Shown piece by piece: positions 16,904-26,195 of a DNA stretch of 58,150 bases. Every line of letters starts with the position of its first letter. Position 1 is the stretch's first letter. Origin of the DNA: an uncultured Allomuricauda sp. (GTDB taxonomy: Bacteria; Bacteroidota; Bacteroidia; Flavobacteriales; Flavobacteriaceae). The position numbers and the translations under genes are program-made. The stretch lies in assembly GCF_937884665.1 (NCBI RefSeq), contig NZ_CAKZYF010000123.1, positions 1-58,150 on the forward strand, given 5' to 3'. The notes under the pieces were generated by a model. The model was given only the letters and a program-made list of their open reading frames with translations, made no database searches and had not been told where the DNA came from.

Positions 16904-18001
16904 ATGAAAATTTCATATTTGAGTTGCAGTTTCCTGCTATTCTTTTTACTAAGTTGTTCAACAAGAAAACAGATGGAAGAGAGGTATTCTTTGTTCGTTG
17001 GAACATACACAAGTGGTAGCTCGGAGGGGATTTATAGGTTTAATTTTTATCCCAAATCCGGCACTTTGGATAGTTTGGTTTTGATGGCCAAAATGACCAA
17101 TCCTTCGTTTTTGGCATTCTCCAGCGATAGAAAAAATCTTTATGCTGTACAGGAAACAGCAGATTTCGATAGTTTGGGTGGTGGGGTTATTTCGTTCTCC
17201 TTGGAGAAAGGTTTGTTAAGAGAGCTAAACAGCAAAGGTGCGGGTGGCGCACACCCTTGTCATGTAGCGTCTTCCAAAAATGGGCAGATTGCAGTCTCCA
17301 ATTATACAGGAGGGAACTTGGCAATTTTTGATTTGGAAGGAGACGGGAGTCTGGGGAAAAGGCAACTTATAGACCACAAAGTATTGGATACTTTCAAAGC
17401 GGCCCATGTGCATAAAGCTCATTTTAACGAAGACGGACTTTTTGCTTCAGATTTAGGTCTGGATGCTTTAAAAAGATATGTTTATCGCGGGGGTACTTGG
17501 ATACCTGCCCATCAAAACTCCATACGTGCTGCCAAAGGAGCTGGACCAAGGCATTTCCAATTTAATACCGATAAGTCTTTTTTATATGTCATTAATGAAC
17601 TAGATGCTACCGTAACCGTTTATGAACGTGATGATGAAGGGAGTTACAATCCCATTCAAACTGAAACCACCTTGGCCCCCGATTGGAAGGGCGGTAAGTC
17701 TTGTGCAGATATCCATCTGTCGCCTGATGGGAAGTTTTTGTACGGTTCCAATCGAGGGGAGAATACGATCGTTATATTTTCAGTGGATCGCAAGACAGGG
17801 AAAATACATGCTTTGGGTAGGGAATCGGTTCGTGGGGACTGGCCCAGAAATTTTACCATAGACCCTTCCGGAAATTTCCTGTTGGTTGCCAATGAGCGGA
17901 GTAATACTATATCGGTTTTTATAAGGAACCTCGAAGATGGTAGCTTGGAAGTTTTATACTCGGTCCAAGTTCCGAATCCCGTATGTTTGGTATTTGAGTA
18001 G
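16904..18001 (+). CDS. Lactonase family beta-propeller lipoprotein
   Basis: 365 residues from the ATG at 16904, chosen because it starts a lipoprotein signal with lipobox LLSC (Cys18); an upstream TTG-like extension is unlikely. The mature protein is a seven-bladed YVTN/6-phosphogluconolactonase-like propeller: LFVGTYTSGSSEGIYRF, GAGGAHPCHVASSKNGQ, GAGPRHFQFNTDKSFLYVIN, DIHLSPDGKFLYGSNRG, WPRNFTIDPSGNFLLVANE. Family members hydrolyse sugar lactones. Because it is exported, a role on periplasmic lactones fits better than the cytosolic pentose-phosphate pathway. Confidence 0.92.
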   Translation: MKISYLSCSFLLFFLLSCSTRKQMEERYSLFVGTYTSGSSEGIYRFNFYPKSGTLDSLVLMAKMTNPSFLAFSSDRKNLYAVQETADFDSLGGGVISFSLEKGLLRELNSKGAGGAHPCHVASSKNGQIAVSNYTGGNLAIFDLEGDGSLGKRQLIDHKVLDTFKAAHVHKAHFNEDGLFASDLGLDALKRYVYRGGTWIPAHQNSIRAAKGAGPRHFQFNTDKSFLYVINELDATVTVYERDDEGSYNPIQTETTLAPDWKGGKSCADIHLSPDGKFLYGSNRGENTIVIFSVDRKTGKIHALGRESVRGDWPRNFTIDPSGNFLLVANERSNTISVFIRNLEDGSLEVLYSVQVPNPVCLVFE

Positions 18002-18041
18002 GACTATCATCGTGCTTATCCTTAAGCACTTACTTTTAAAA

Positions 18042-18548
18042 TCAGGGCTTGCTGAAGAAAGGAACCCCTTCTTTTTCTTGAGATCCCTGTGCAAACCAGG
18101 TCATAATATGTTTTTGGGGCCATCTTCGTATGAGGGTATCCACTTTTTTATCGTACCAAACGGCATCAAAATCTCCTTTCGTGGTCAATACCACCCGCCA
18201 TTCTTTTTGTAGCAGGGAGGTGTCTTCATAGCTGGCGTTAAGACTGTCCCAGTCAATGCCTGAAAGAACTTGGGGGTCCAGATGGGCCATGACTTCCTGT
18301 TCACTTAAAATCGCCAACCAAATGGGCTCTGATATATGTTCTATGGAAAAATCCTTCCGTTTGCCGCCCCAGCCTATTTTCAAGTCTTGCCCATTTCGTA
18401 TGGCATTGATAAGGTCTCCTTTTGAACCATGCAGAACGCTCCCATCCCTATCGGTCTTTAAAACGATATGCCACTCGTTTTTTGGAGGTTTTGGTTGGGA
18501 ACACGAGTAAATGAACACAATTGCGAAAAACAAGCCTATTTTCTTCAT
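18042..18548 (-). CDS. Unrecognised lipoprotein in the SPFH operon
   Basis: 168 residues with a lipoprotein signal (IVFIYSC, Cys16). The mature domain contains IGWGGKRKDFSIEHISEPIW, split by charged residues, and the tryptophan-rich C-terminus IRRWPQKHIMTWFAQG. I do not recognise the family. It lies 21 nt downstream of the zinc-ribbon membrane protein, which in turn follows the SPFH gene, so it is probably the last gene of a three-gene transcript. Confidence 0.75.
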   Translation of the reverse strand: MKKIGLFFAIVFIYSCSQPKPPKNEWHIVLKTDRDGSVLHGSKGDLINAIRNGQDLKIGWGGKRKDFSIEHISEPIWLAILSEQEVMAHLDPQVLSGIDWDSLNASYEDTSLLQKEWRVVLTTKGDFDAVWYDKKVDTLIRRWPQKHIMTWFAQGSQEKEGVPFFSKP

Positions 18549-18569
18549 AATCCATGAATTTTGAAATAC

Positions 18570-19661
18570 TCAACCACCCCCAAAATACACAAAAAGCCCT
18601 ATCAAAATAAGTGCAAAAACGACGGCGAAGAAGATTTTCCAAAAACTATAGGGTCGCGTTCCCGAAATAGCTCCATTCTCTCCGTTTACAAAAAAATTGT
18701 ATTCCTTGCCATTGTATCGATAAGCGCTGATATATACAGGTAACAGGATATGTTTAAAGGTTTCGTCGAACAGGCTGATATCCATACGGTGTACCCGTTG
18801 GGTATCTCCACCAATTTTTCGGCGTACCCAACGCTCAATGATCGGTCTAGCCTTTTTTTCCGCTACAACATGCCCTTCCTTTAGGGGGATGGTATATTTT
18901 TCAGTGACGAACCCAGATAGAAAACTAGTGTGAAAGGGTTCTAACTTATCTAGGTTCCAACGCGATATTTTCACTGGAATATTTCCCCTCCTCTGTTGGG
19001 AGGCTTTGACCAAAGTATCATCTATAAAACCACTGACCGTTCCAGATTTGGAAGTCCATCTTGTTTTTCGAACTTGTCTGGAACGCCTTTTTCCCTGACT
19101 GTCCGTATAGCTCTCGGTAACATAATAATAATCTCCACGTTGCCCTGCATATTGCGTTATGGACTTGGCGTCGAAGGTCCAATAGGGCAAGTAGAGTCCT
19201 TTGGTGAACCGAGGGTCCAAGGCGGCCTTCTTCAAATTATTGGGAGCAAACCACAGTCGCTTGGCCCATTCCCTAAAAATCTGATGAGATTTTTTCCTAT
19301 CGATTTGAAATGGTAAAACCGCACCCGGAAGTATCCAAGGCTCCTGGTAAGCGTCTTCTACAATAAGGGGCATGCTGCAATATACGCAGTGAAGGGACTT
19401 ATAATTCTCTTCCACATGCTGTGTGGCGCCGCAATTCTTACAGTCAAGCATACTGATTTCCTCACTGTGCTTTTGCTCTCCCATTTGCTTGAGATACGGA
19501 TAGAGTTCCAACTCTTCAAAGCTGCTTTCCCCAAGCTCAATGGATTCTTGGTGCCCACAATATGCGCAATTTATCAGCTGCGTACCGGGTTTATAATTAA
19601 GTTCAGCACCACAGTTGATACATGCTTTTTTCAGCTCTACTTTTTGAATGGATGGTTCCAA
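18570..19661 (-). CDS. Double zinc-ribbon membrane protein
   Basis: 363 residues. Two zinc ribbons lie at the N-terminus (CINCG with CAYCG, about 15-36; then CKNCG with CVYCS, about 74-95). A mixed alpha/beta middle carries LYLPYWTFDAKSITQYAGQRGD (shown in pieces in homologues as YWTFD). One C-terminal transmembrane helix (about 337-360, FAVVFALILIGLFVYFGG) anchors it with the ribbons probably cytosolic. Such proteins are often mis-annotated as primosomal protein N' because of the ribbons; no helicase domain is present. It follows the SPFH-GYF gene by 26 nt. Confidence 0.82.
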   Translation of the reverse strand: MEPSIQKVELKKACINCGAELNYKPGTQLINCAYCGHQESIELGESSFEELELYPYLKQMGEQKHSEEISMLDCKNCGATQHVEENYKSLHCVYCSMPLIVEDAYQEPWILPGAVLPFQIDRKKSHQIFREWAKRLWFAPNNLKKAALDPRFTKGLYLPYWTFDAKSITQYAGQRGDYYYVTESYTDSQGKRRSRQVRKTRWTSKSGTVSGFIDDTLVKASQQRRGNIPVKISRWNLDKLEPFHTSFLSGFVTEKYTIPLKEGHVVAEKKARPIIERWVRRKIGGDTQRVHRMDISLFDETFKHILLPVYISAYRYNGKEYNFFVNGENGAISGTRPYSFWKIFFAVVFALILIGLFVYFGGG

Positions 19662-19687
19662 ATGGCTATAAAGGGAATTAGGTCTTT

Positions 19688-20824
19688 TTAACTATTTGGA
19701 AGTGGGGGTGGCGTGTTTCCACCCAAAAACGATTTAAGTTCCTGCACCTCCTGAAGTGCCGCCCAATTGGCCATACCCTGTTTCCAGACCAAGGTATCCC
19801 GGTTTATGGTTCGATTCGCAAACAAAACCCGGAGTTGTTCCAGATAAACGGGACCTTGTTGCGTACCGTTCAAGGCATAGAAATATTGGGTGGCAGTTGG
19901 CATTGGTGGTGGTGCCATTCCTTGTGGAGAAGCTTGTGGCACACCCCCGCTACCAGAGCTCATCGGCATGGCACTGCCCATTTGTTGTGCCATGATGAGC
20001 CCCATCCCTAGGCCCATTCCCGCACCTGCCGTACCACCTTCATTTTGTGCCGCAGCTTCAATGGCCTTTGCAGCTTTGAACTTGTAAAGTCGGTCCAAAT
20101 CAATTTTGTCCACGCGGCTATATTCAAAGATTTCTTTTTTCAAGTCCTCGGGCATGGAAACATTTTCGATAAAGAACTTTTCCAAAGCGATTCCAACTGA
20201 TTCAAATTCAGGAGCCATGACCTCGCGGCAGGTATCAGAAAGCTCCGAAGTGTTGGCAGCGTACAATTCGATGGGCAGGTTGGCTTCTCCTACTGTATCC
20301 GTAAAGCGAGTGGCGATAAGACTTTTCAAATGTTCATTTATCTCAAAATTGGTGAAGTTATTATCGGTACCAACAATTTCGATGATGAATTTTCCTGCGT
20401 CCGAAATTTTAAACGCATAGGTTCCAAAAGCACGTATTTCTACTAGGCCGAATCGCTCATCGCTCAAAGTGACCGGATTTTTGGTCCCCCATTTCTCGTC
20501 AGTGAAAAGGCGCGTGTTCACAAAATACACCTCAGCTTTAAATGGTGAGTTGAATCCGAATTTCCATCCTTTTAAAGTAGCCAGAATAGGTAGATTTTTT
20601 GTCGTCAGTTCATACGTGCCAGGCTCAAAAACATCGGCAAGCTGTCCTTCATTGACAAATACCGCGGTCTGACCTTCTCGGACAATAAGCTTAGCACCAT
20701 TTTTTATTTCATTTTGGTAACGCTCAAACCGATGGGCAATGGTATCGTTTGTGCTATCCAACCATTCGACAATATCGATAAACTCATGCGTGAGTTTTTC
20801 TTTTATTTTTCCAAAAATATCCAT
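19688..20824 (-). CDS. SPFH domain protein with C-terminal GYF_2 domain (YdjI-like)
   Basis: 378 residues. Residues about 20-265 form an SPFH/band-7-like domain of the virion-core/YdjI type (LIVREGQTAVFVNEGQL, FEPGTYELTTKNLPIL, ARFTDTVGEANLPIELYAAN). A glycine/methionine/proline-rich linker follows (about 270-320), then a GYF_2 domain (YFYALNGTQQGPVYLEQL to LVWKQGMANWAAL). In Bacillus, YdjI helps recruit PspA to stressed membranes. No PspA is encoded here, and the partners appear to be the downstream zinc-ribbon membrane protein and a lipoprotein. Confidence 0.88.
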   Translation of the reverse strand: MDIFGKIKEKLTHEFIDIVEWLDSTNDTIAHRFERYQNEIKNGAKLIVREGQTAVFVNEGQLADVFEPGTYELTTKNLPILATLKGWKFGFNSPFKAEVYFVNTRLFTDEKWGTKNPVTLSDERFGLVEIRAFGTYAFKISDAGKFIIEIVGTDNNFTNFEINEHLKSLIATRFTDTVGEANLPIELYAANTSELSDTCREVMAPEFESVGIALEKFFIENVSMPEDLKKEIFEYSRVDKIDLDRLYKFKAAKAIEAAAQNEGGTAGAGMGLGMGLIMAQQMGSAMPMSSGSGGVPQASPQGMAPPPMPTATQYFYALNGTQQGPVYLEQLRVLFANRTINRDTLVWKQGMANWAALQEVQELKSFLGGNTPPPLPNS

Positions 20825-20907
20825 GAATGTCGTGTTTACGTGTTTCTGTTCTAAAGCTATAAAAAATGACCTTAGATTATATTTTATAGGTAGAAAAAGA
20901 GGACATA

Positions 20908-20940
20908 TTGTTACAGGTCCTTATTCATGAGCTACCTTTG
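20908..20940 (+). promoter_or_regulatory. Promoter for the DUF2237 gene, possibly leaderless
   Basis: TTG at 20908-20910 and TACCTTTG at 20933-20940 are separated by 22 nt and fit the Bacteroidota promoter. Transcription would start at about 20947-20948, which coincides with the best ATG (20948). The mRNA may therefore lack a leader. Confidence 0.5.
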
Positions 20941-20947
20941 GAGTACT

Positions 20948-21313
20948 ATGGAAAGTAATGTTTTGGGAACGGAACTAGAAGCCTGTTGTTTTGAACCAAA
21001 AACTGGATTTTACCGCGATGGGTTTTGTAAAACAGGTACTGAAGACATCGGCACCCATGTGGTCTGCGCTATTATGACGGATGAATTTTTACGTTTTTCC
21101 CGCAGTCGGGGAAACGATTTGATAACCCCTATTCCGTACTATCAATTTCCAGGGTTAAAAGCTGGCGATAAATGGTGTCTCTGTGTTTCACGTTGGAAAG
21201 AGGCGTATCTGGAAGGTGTAGCACCACCCGTTATCCTTGAAGCTACCCATGAAAAAGCGTTGAAGTATGTTTCTTTTGACATGCTTCTGGAGCACAAGGT
21301 GAGTTCAGATTGA
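20948..21313 (+). CDS. DUF2237 family protein
   Basis: 121 residues from the ATG at 20948. An upstream ATG at 20927 is less likely because the promoter -7 element (20933-20940) lies between the two. DUF2237 hallmarks are present: NVLGTELEACCFEPKTGFYRDG, split by a turn, DIGTHVVCAIMTDEFL, GDKWCLCVSRWKEA and PVILEATHEKALKYV. The function is unknown; a conserved set of cysteines could bind metal. The 3' end overlaps the convergent amine-oxidase-like gene by 9 nt. Confidence 0.9.
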   Translation: MESNVLGTELEACCFEPKTGFYRDGFCKTGTEDIGTHVVCAIMTDEFLRFSRSRGNDLITPIPYYQFPGLKAGDKWCLCVSRWKEAYLEGVAPPVILEATHEKALKYVSFDMLLEHKVSSD

Positions 21314-22546
21314 TTCGGTTTTGTCCTGAAAATCGGATATAACAGCTACAGCGGCAGATTCTCCGCCTTCCATCGCCGCTTGCAGCGAGCCGTTCAATAA
21401 ATGGTCCCCGGCCAAATACAAAGTGTTGGAAACCTTTAAATAGGTAGAAGACCATTCCATACGGACCGATTCCAAACGGGGAAGTGCTTTATTGATTTTA
21501 AAACAGTGGATAAGGTTACCCACAGAAATCTTACAATGCTTTTTAAGTTCTTCCCGTATTTGTTCTTCAAGTTCAGAAGTATTCAAGGTGTGCGATTTGA
21601 CCACGGTAACGGAAAGTAAGGGATTCTTATCGGGGGAGAAATGATAATTTATATTATTGACCAGAGAACGCTCCTCGCTTATCAATCCGATAAGATTTTC
21701 GGAAAAGAAGGAATGAGGGCATTCGAAGTAAAGCGTATCACATCCCTTCCAATTCAAATTTGGGTTCAGTTCCCCGGTTTTACTATCATAAGGTACAGTA
21801 CAAATGATTTTATCAGCTTCCCTGGAAGTGCCATTTGTACATTCAACCGTTTGCCCTTTAATATGGGACACTTGGGTGTCGTATAAAATCTGGGTCCTTT
21901 TTAGTTGACCCTTGAGTTGCATGGCTATCTCTCCAATACCTTTTTGGGGAATTGCCGCAGCTCCTTCACTGAACATTTTGAAAACAAATTCAAACATTCT
22001 GGATGAAGTATCAAGATTTTCTTCCAAAAAAATGCCTGTAAAAAATGGGACAAAAAAGGATTGAAGTACCCGTTCGGAAAATCCCAAGCTCCTCAAGTAT
22101 TCTTTGGTGGTGGTTTCAGGCGAACAAAATATAGCGTCAATGGACTTTTTTTTGAGTCTGTTGCTCAAGCGAAATATTTTCCATTTGTCCGATAAAAGCG
22201 CGGCTGTTGTTCTTAAGGTGGGCAAAAAAGAGGAAAAATCACGCAAAGGATCTCCAATTTGTTGCTTGGCCCCATTTTGAAAAAGCAAAGCACCGGGTTT
22301 AAAATATCGGAGGTCCAACGAACTATAGTCCAAATGTTTCTTGGCCTGCGGATAGGCAGTCAATAAAACCTGAAAACCATGGTCCAAGGAATATCCTTTC
22401 AGCACGGATGTTTTTACACGACCACCCACGTTATCGGAGGCTTCGATGATTATTGGGGCATATCCGCTGGATTCTAAGACTTTCGCGGCAACCAGACCAC
22501 TGATTCCACCACCTATAATGATAATTTTAGCTGGGTCTCTTTCCAT
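21305..22546 (-). CDS. FAD-dependent amine oxidase/phytoene desaturase-like oxidoreductase
   Basis: 413 residues. The N-terminal FAD-binding motif is IIIIGGGISGLVAAKVLE with VGGRV downstream, and the C-terminal FAD loop is YLAGDHLLNGSLQAAMEGGE. The middle is substrate-domain-like, with no transmembrane segment. The fold family includes protoporphyrinogen oxidase HemY, carotenoid desaturases and amine oxidases. The sequence alone does not settle the substrate. Its start overlaps the upstream small gene by 34 nt. Confidence 0.85.
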   Translation of the reverse strand: MERDPAKIIIIGGGISGLVAAKVLESSGYAPIIIEASDNVGGRVKTSVLKGYSLDHGFQVLLTAYPQAKKHLDYSSLDLRYFKPGALLFQNGAKQQIGDPLRDFSSFLPTLRTTAALLSDKWKIFRLSNRLKKKSIDAIFCSPETTTKEYLRSLGFSERVLQSFFVPFFTGIFLEENLDTSSRMFEFVFKMFSEGAAAIPQKGIGEIAMQLKGQLKRTQILYDTQVSHIKGQTVECTNGTSREADKIICTVPYDSKTGELNPNLNWKGCDTLYFECPHSFFSENLIGLISEERSLVNNINYHFSPDKNPLLSVTVVKSHTLNTSELEEQIREELKKHCKISVGNLIHCFKINKALPRLESVRMEWSSTYLKVSNTLYLAGDHLLNGSLQAAMEGGESAAVAVISDFQDKTESI

Positions 22547-22821
22547 GCCTTTCGATACTCTAGTGATTTGCGATGATGATGCAACATTAAAGCTTGGTCC
22601 TTTTTATATTGATTTAAAAACTGGATAACTTGTTTCTTCTGTGGTTGATTCAGATTTTTATAGGCAGGTTTGGGAATCTTTGTATCCCACTGGGCACTGA
22701 ACGTATTGTCCAGGGCCATTCTCAAATAGCAGTGATCGTCAAATGGCAACTCTTTATAGTGAATTGCCAATTGTTCGGGCAGTCCCTGGTAAATGATAAA
22801 GGCATTTTTGTTGTCGGACAT
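22513..22821 (-). CDS. Unrecognised 102-residue protein upstream of the FAD oxidoreductase
   Basis: A small basic protein beginning MSDNKNAFIIYQGLPEQL and ending KAWKETQLKLSL. It has no signal peptide or membrane helix. The C-terminal half (LNQPQKKQVIQFLNQYKK) looks helical and is vaguely like YdeI/OmpD-associated proteins, but I would not assign that family. The ATG at 22821 is preferred over a TTG two codons upstream. It overlaps the following oxidoreductase by 34 nt, suggesting coupled expression. Confidence 0.65.
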   Translation of the reverse strand: MSDNKNAFIIYQGLPEQLAIHYKELPFDDHCYLRMALDNTFSAQWDTKIPKPAYKNLNQPQKKQVIQFLNQYKKDQALMLHHHRKSLEYRKAWKETQLKLSL

Positions 22822-22905
22822 CTTCAAAAATAAGGAGAATCCTTTTTGAAACGCATATCTTTCGTGAATTTCAAAATTGTATTTAACGGATGACGCAAAA
22901 TCGGG

Positions 22906-22936
22906 TTTGCGGTCATGGTGCTTTTCACTATTTTTA
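22906..22936 (+). promoter_or_regulatory. Promoter of the sortilin-like propeller gene
   Basis: TTTG at 22906-22909, a 19-nt spacer, and TATTTTTA at 22929-22936 (7 of 8 matches to TAnnTTTG). The start would be near 22943, about 22 nt before the ATG at 22965. Confidence 0.55.
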
Positions 22937-22964
22937 AGAACAACTAATTCAACACGAACATAAA

Positions 22965-25900
22965 ATGAAAACTCGCTTTATTCAAGCCATTGCTTTAGCG
23001 CTGGCATTTCTAGTTTTGCCGTGGACGATTCATGCCCAAAGACGTAGAAAATCAGCTCCCGCTACCCCCGAATACCCATCGGAACTATATTCTAGCTTAG
23101 AGTATCGTTTGGTGGGACCTTTCCGCGGAGGACGTTCTGCAGCGGTAACCGGAGTTCCTGGAGAGCCGAATCTCTTTTATTTTGGGGCTACCGGTGGAGG
23201 CGTATGGAAAACCTTGGACGGTGGGCGTAGCTGGAAAAATATTTCTGATGGCTTTTTCGGAGGTAGTATCGGTGCTGTGGAAGTTGCCAAAAGCGACCCC
23301 AATGTGATTTATGTGGGAGGCGGCGAAAAAACCTTGCGCGGAAACGTATCCAGTGGATATGGTGTCTGGAAGACGGAAGATGCAGGGAAAACATGGAAAA
23401 AAGCCGGATTGGAAAAAAGTCGCCATGTTCCCAGGCTCCGAATTCCTCCACCCGATTACAATACGGTCTATGCCGCAGTACTCGGCAATATTTACAAGCC
23501 CACTAAGGAACGGGGCGTCTACAAAAGTACAGACGGAGGGAAGAGCTGGCGACAAGTACTTTTTGTAAACGATCAGTCCGGAGCCGTTGATTTGACCTTT
23601 GACCCCAACAATCCAAGAATTCTGTATGCTGCTACCTGGCGCGCGCAACGTACGCCCTATTCATTGAGCAGTGGCGGTGATGGTTCTGCCCTATGGAAAA
23701 GCACGGATAGTGGCGAAACCTGGACGGAAATCTCTAAAAATGAAGGTTTTCCTAAGGATACGTTGGGAATCATCGGGGTTTCAGTGTCGCCTATAAACTC
23801 AGAGCGTGTCTTCGCCATTGTGGAAAATAAAGAAAAAGGGGGTCTCTATCGTTCTGATGATGGCGGGAAAAAATGGACCCAAGTGAACAGTGAACGCAAA
23901 CTGCGTCAACGTGCATGGTATTACACTAGGGTTTATGCCGATACAGAGGATGAAGATGTTGTTTATGTAATGAACGTGCGCTACCACAAAAGCACGGATG
24001 GTGGAAAAACCTTTAACACTTTTAATGCACCACACGGGGACCACCACGATTTATGGATTGCTCCAGAAAACTCGAAACGAATGATCATCGGGGACGATGG
24101 GGGTGCACAGGTGAGCTATGACGGTGGTGAAACCTGGAGCACATATTATAATCAGCCCACCGCCCAGTTTTATAGGGTGACCACGGATAATGCCTTTCCC
24201 TACCGCATTTATGTGGCGCAGCAAGACAATAGCACCGTCCGTATTAATCACAGAAGCGATGACGGTTCCATTGGTGAGGATGACTGGGAAAGAACTGCAG
24301 GTGGTGAGAGTGCCCATATTGCAATAGACCCAACAGATAATGATATTGTTTATGGCGGAAGCTATGGGGGCTTTTTGACCCGGGTAAACCATAAGAACAA
24401 TACTGTTCGGGGCATCAATGTTTGGCCGGATAATCCCATGGGATACGGTGCGGAAGGGATGAAATATCGTTTCCAATGGAATTTCCCCATCATTTTTAGT
24501 AAGCATGATCCTAAAAAGCTGTACACCTTTTCCAATCATGTGCACATGAGCATAAACGAAGGACAAAGTTGGGAGCTTTTAAGTGGTGACCTAACGCGAA
24601 ATGACCCTTCCAAATTGGTTTCCAGCGGTGGGCCCGTAACTCAAGACAACACAGGGGTGGAATATTACTGTACCATTTTTGCAGCCAACGAAAGTCCTTT
24701 AAAGGAAGGATTGATATGGGTAGGAAGCGATGACGGTCTCATTCACATCACAAAGGACGGAGGGCAAAACTGGGAGAATATCACTCCTAGTGGTATGCCC
24801 GATTGGATGATGATCAACAGTATTGAACCTTCGGCCTTTGATGAAGGGACCTGCTATGTGGCGGGAACACGATATAAGCTGGGAGATTTTCAACCTTACC
24901 TTTACAAGACAACGGACTACGGGAAAACTTGGTCCAAAATCACCAATGGCATAGAAAGCGAGCATTTCACGCGAGTAGTTCGCGAAGACCCTAAAAGAAA
25001 GGGATTGCTCTACGCTGGTACGGAAACCGGGATGTACGTTTCATTCAATGATGGGCAAAACTGGGAAAAGTTTCAGTTGAATTTGCCAATCGTGCCTATC
25101 ACGGATTTGGTCATCAAAGAGAATAATTTGGTCGTCGCCACGCAGGGGAGGAGTGTCTGGGTAATTGATGACCTGACCGTGTTGCACCAAATGGATACGT
25201 CCATGAAATCGACTGATATGAAACTTTTTGCACCTAAAGATTCCTATCGAACGAAAGGACGTGCTGCGAAAGAACCTAGTTTGACGGAAGGTCAAAACCA
25301 TCCGAATGGCGTAGTGAGTCATTTTTATCTAAAGGATTTTTCTGAAAAGGATTCTGTTCAACTGACCTATTTGACACAAAGTGGGGATACCTTGGCGAAT
25401 TTTAGTACAGCAGCTAAGGATAAAAAGAAAAAGCTGAAGGTGAAAAAAGGGGGTAACACCCATGTTTGGGATACCCGCGGTAAAGGTGCTGAAAAACTTG
25501 AGGGTATGATTTTGTGGTGGGCCAATCTGAATGGCGCCAAAGCTGTCCCAGGGGATTATAAGGTTTCCTTAAAGGTCAATGGGAAAACGGAAACACAGCC
25601 TTTTAAAATTTTACCAGATCCCCGTGCCGAGGTCTCCGTGGCCGAGATGCGGAAACAGTACGATTTTATCACAAGCGTCAATGAAACCGTGGACAAAGCC
25701 CATCAATCCATTAAAAAGATTCGGAAAATAAATCAAAAGTTAGATGCATTTTCAAAACAATACAAAGACAATCCACAGGTAAAACCTTTGGTTGAAAAAG
25801 CCAAGAAAATGAAAGAGGGTTTTGAAGAAATTGAAAAAGCGTTATACCAAACTAAAAACCGAAGTAATCAAGACCCTCTGAATTTTCCAATACGTTTGAC

Positions 25901-26099
25901 CAATAAACTGGCACACCTGAACAGTTTGGTAAGCATTGATGATTTTCCGCCAACGGATCAGGATATTGCAGTGAAAAACGAAATGACGGCCAAAATCAAT
26001 ACCCAACTCACTGCTTTTGATAAGCTTGTGGATGATGAAATGAAGGCTTTTAATGCAGAATTCAATGCACTGAAACTGGACTATCTTTCGATGGAATAG
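22965..26099 (+). CDS. Large secreted VPS10/sortilin-like BNR propeller protein
   Basis: 1044 residues with a signal peptide (about 1-24, ending TIHAQ). About 730 residues of BNR/Asp-box repeats follow (GVWKTLDGGRSWKNIS, GVWKTEDAGKTWKKAG, GVYKSTDGGKSWRQV, ALWKSTDSGETWTEIS, GLYRSDDGGKKWTQV), i.e. two tandem propellers like sortilin/xyloglucanase-type proteins. The C-terminal 300 residues include a beta domain (about 770-880) and a lysine-rich helical tail. Members are abundant in Bacteroidota and often annotated glycosyl hydrolase, but the catalytic role is unproven. It is probably periplasmic or surface-exposed. Confidence 0.88.
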   Translation: MKTRFIQAIALALAFLVLPWTIHAQRRRKSAPATPEYPSELYSSLEYRLVGPFRGGRSAAVTGVPGEPNLFYFGATGGGVWKTLDGGRSWKNISDGFFGGSIGAVEVAKSDPNVIYVGGGEKTLRGNVSSGYGVWKTEDAGKTWKKAGLEKSRHVPRLRIPPPDYNTVYAAVLGNIYKPTKERGVYKSTDGGKSWRQVLFVNDQSGAVDLTFDPNNPRILYAATWRAQRTPYSLSSGGDGSALWKSTDSGETWTEISKNEGFPKDTLGIIGVSVSPINSERVFAIVENKEKGGLYRSDDGGKKWTQVNSERKLRQRAWYYTRVYADTEDEDVVYVMNVRYHKSTDGGKTFNTFNAPHGDHHDLWIAPENSKRMIIGDDGGAQVSYDGGETWSTYYNQPTAQFYRVTTDNAFPYRIYVAQQDNSTVRINHRSDDGSIGEDDWERTAGGESAHIAIDPTDNDIVYGGSYGGFLTRVNHKNNTVRGINVWPDNPMGYGAEGMKYRFQWNFPIIFSKHDPKKLYTFSNHVHMSINEGQSWELLSGDLTRNDPSKLVSSGGPVTQDNTGVEYYCTIFAANESPLKEGLIWVGSDDGLIHITKDGGQNWENITPSGMPDWMMINSIEPSAFDEGTCYVAGTRYKLGDFQPYLYKTTDYGKTWSKITNGIESEHFTRVVREDPKRKGLLYAGTETGMYVSFNDGQNWEKFQLNLPIVPITDLVIKENNLVVATQGRSVWVIDDLTVLHQMDTSMKSTDMKLFAPKDSYRTKGRAAKEPSLTEGQNHPNGVVSHFYLKDFSEKDSVQLTYLTQSGDTLANFSTAAKDKKKKLKVKKGGNTHVWDTRGKGAEKLEGMILWWANLNGAKAVPGDYKVSLKVNGKTETQPFKILPDPRAEVSVAEMRKQYDFITSVNETVDKAHQSIKKIRKINQKLDAFSKQYKDNPQVKPLVEKAKKMKEGFEEIEKALYQTKNRSNQDPLNFPIRLTNKLAHLNSLVSIDDFPPTDQDIAVKNEMTAKINTQLTAFDKLVDDEMKAFNAEFNALKLDYLSME

Positions 26100-26148
26100 A
26101 TACCTTGCCCAACATTAACCACAATCCTTTAATTTGGGGTACAGGCGG

Positions 26149-26178
26149 TTTGAATGGTAAAGGTTTTCCGTAATTTTG
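26149..26178 (+). promoter_or_regulatory. Strong Bacteroidota-type promoter
   Basis: TTTG at 26149-26152, an 18-nt spacer, and TAATTTTG at 26171-26178, a perfect -7 element. The predicted start near 26185 supports the ATG at 26196 and excludes the upstream ATG at 26154. Confidence 0.7.
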
Positions 26179-26195
26179 CATCGTTAAAAATGCTT

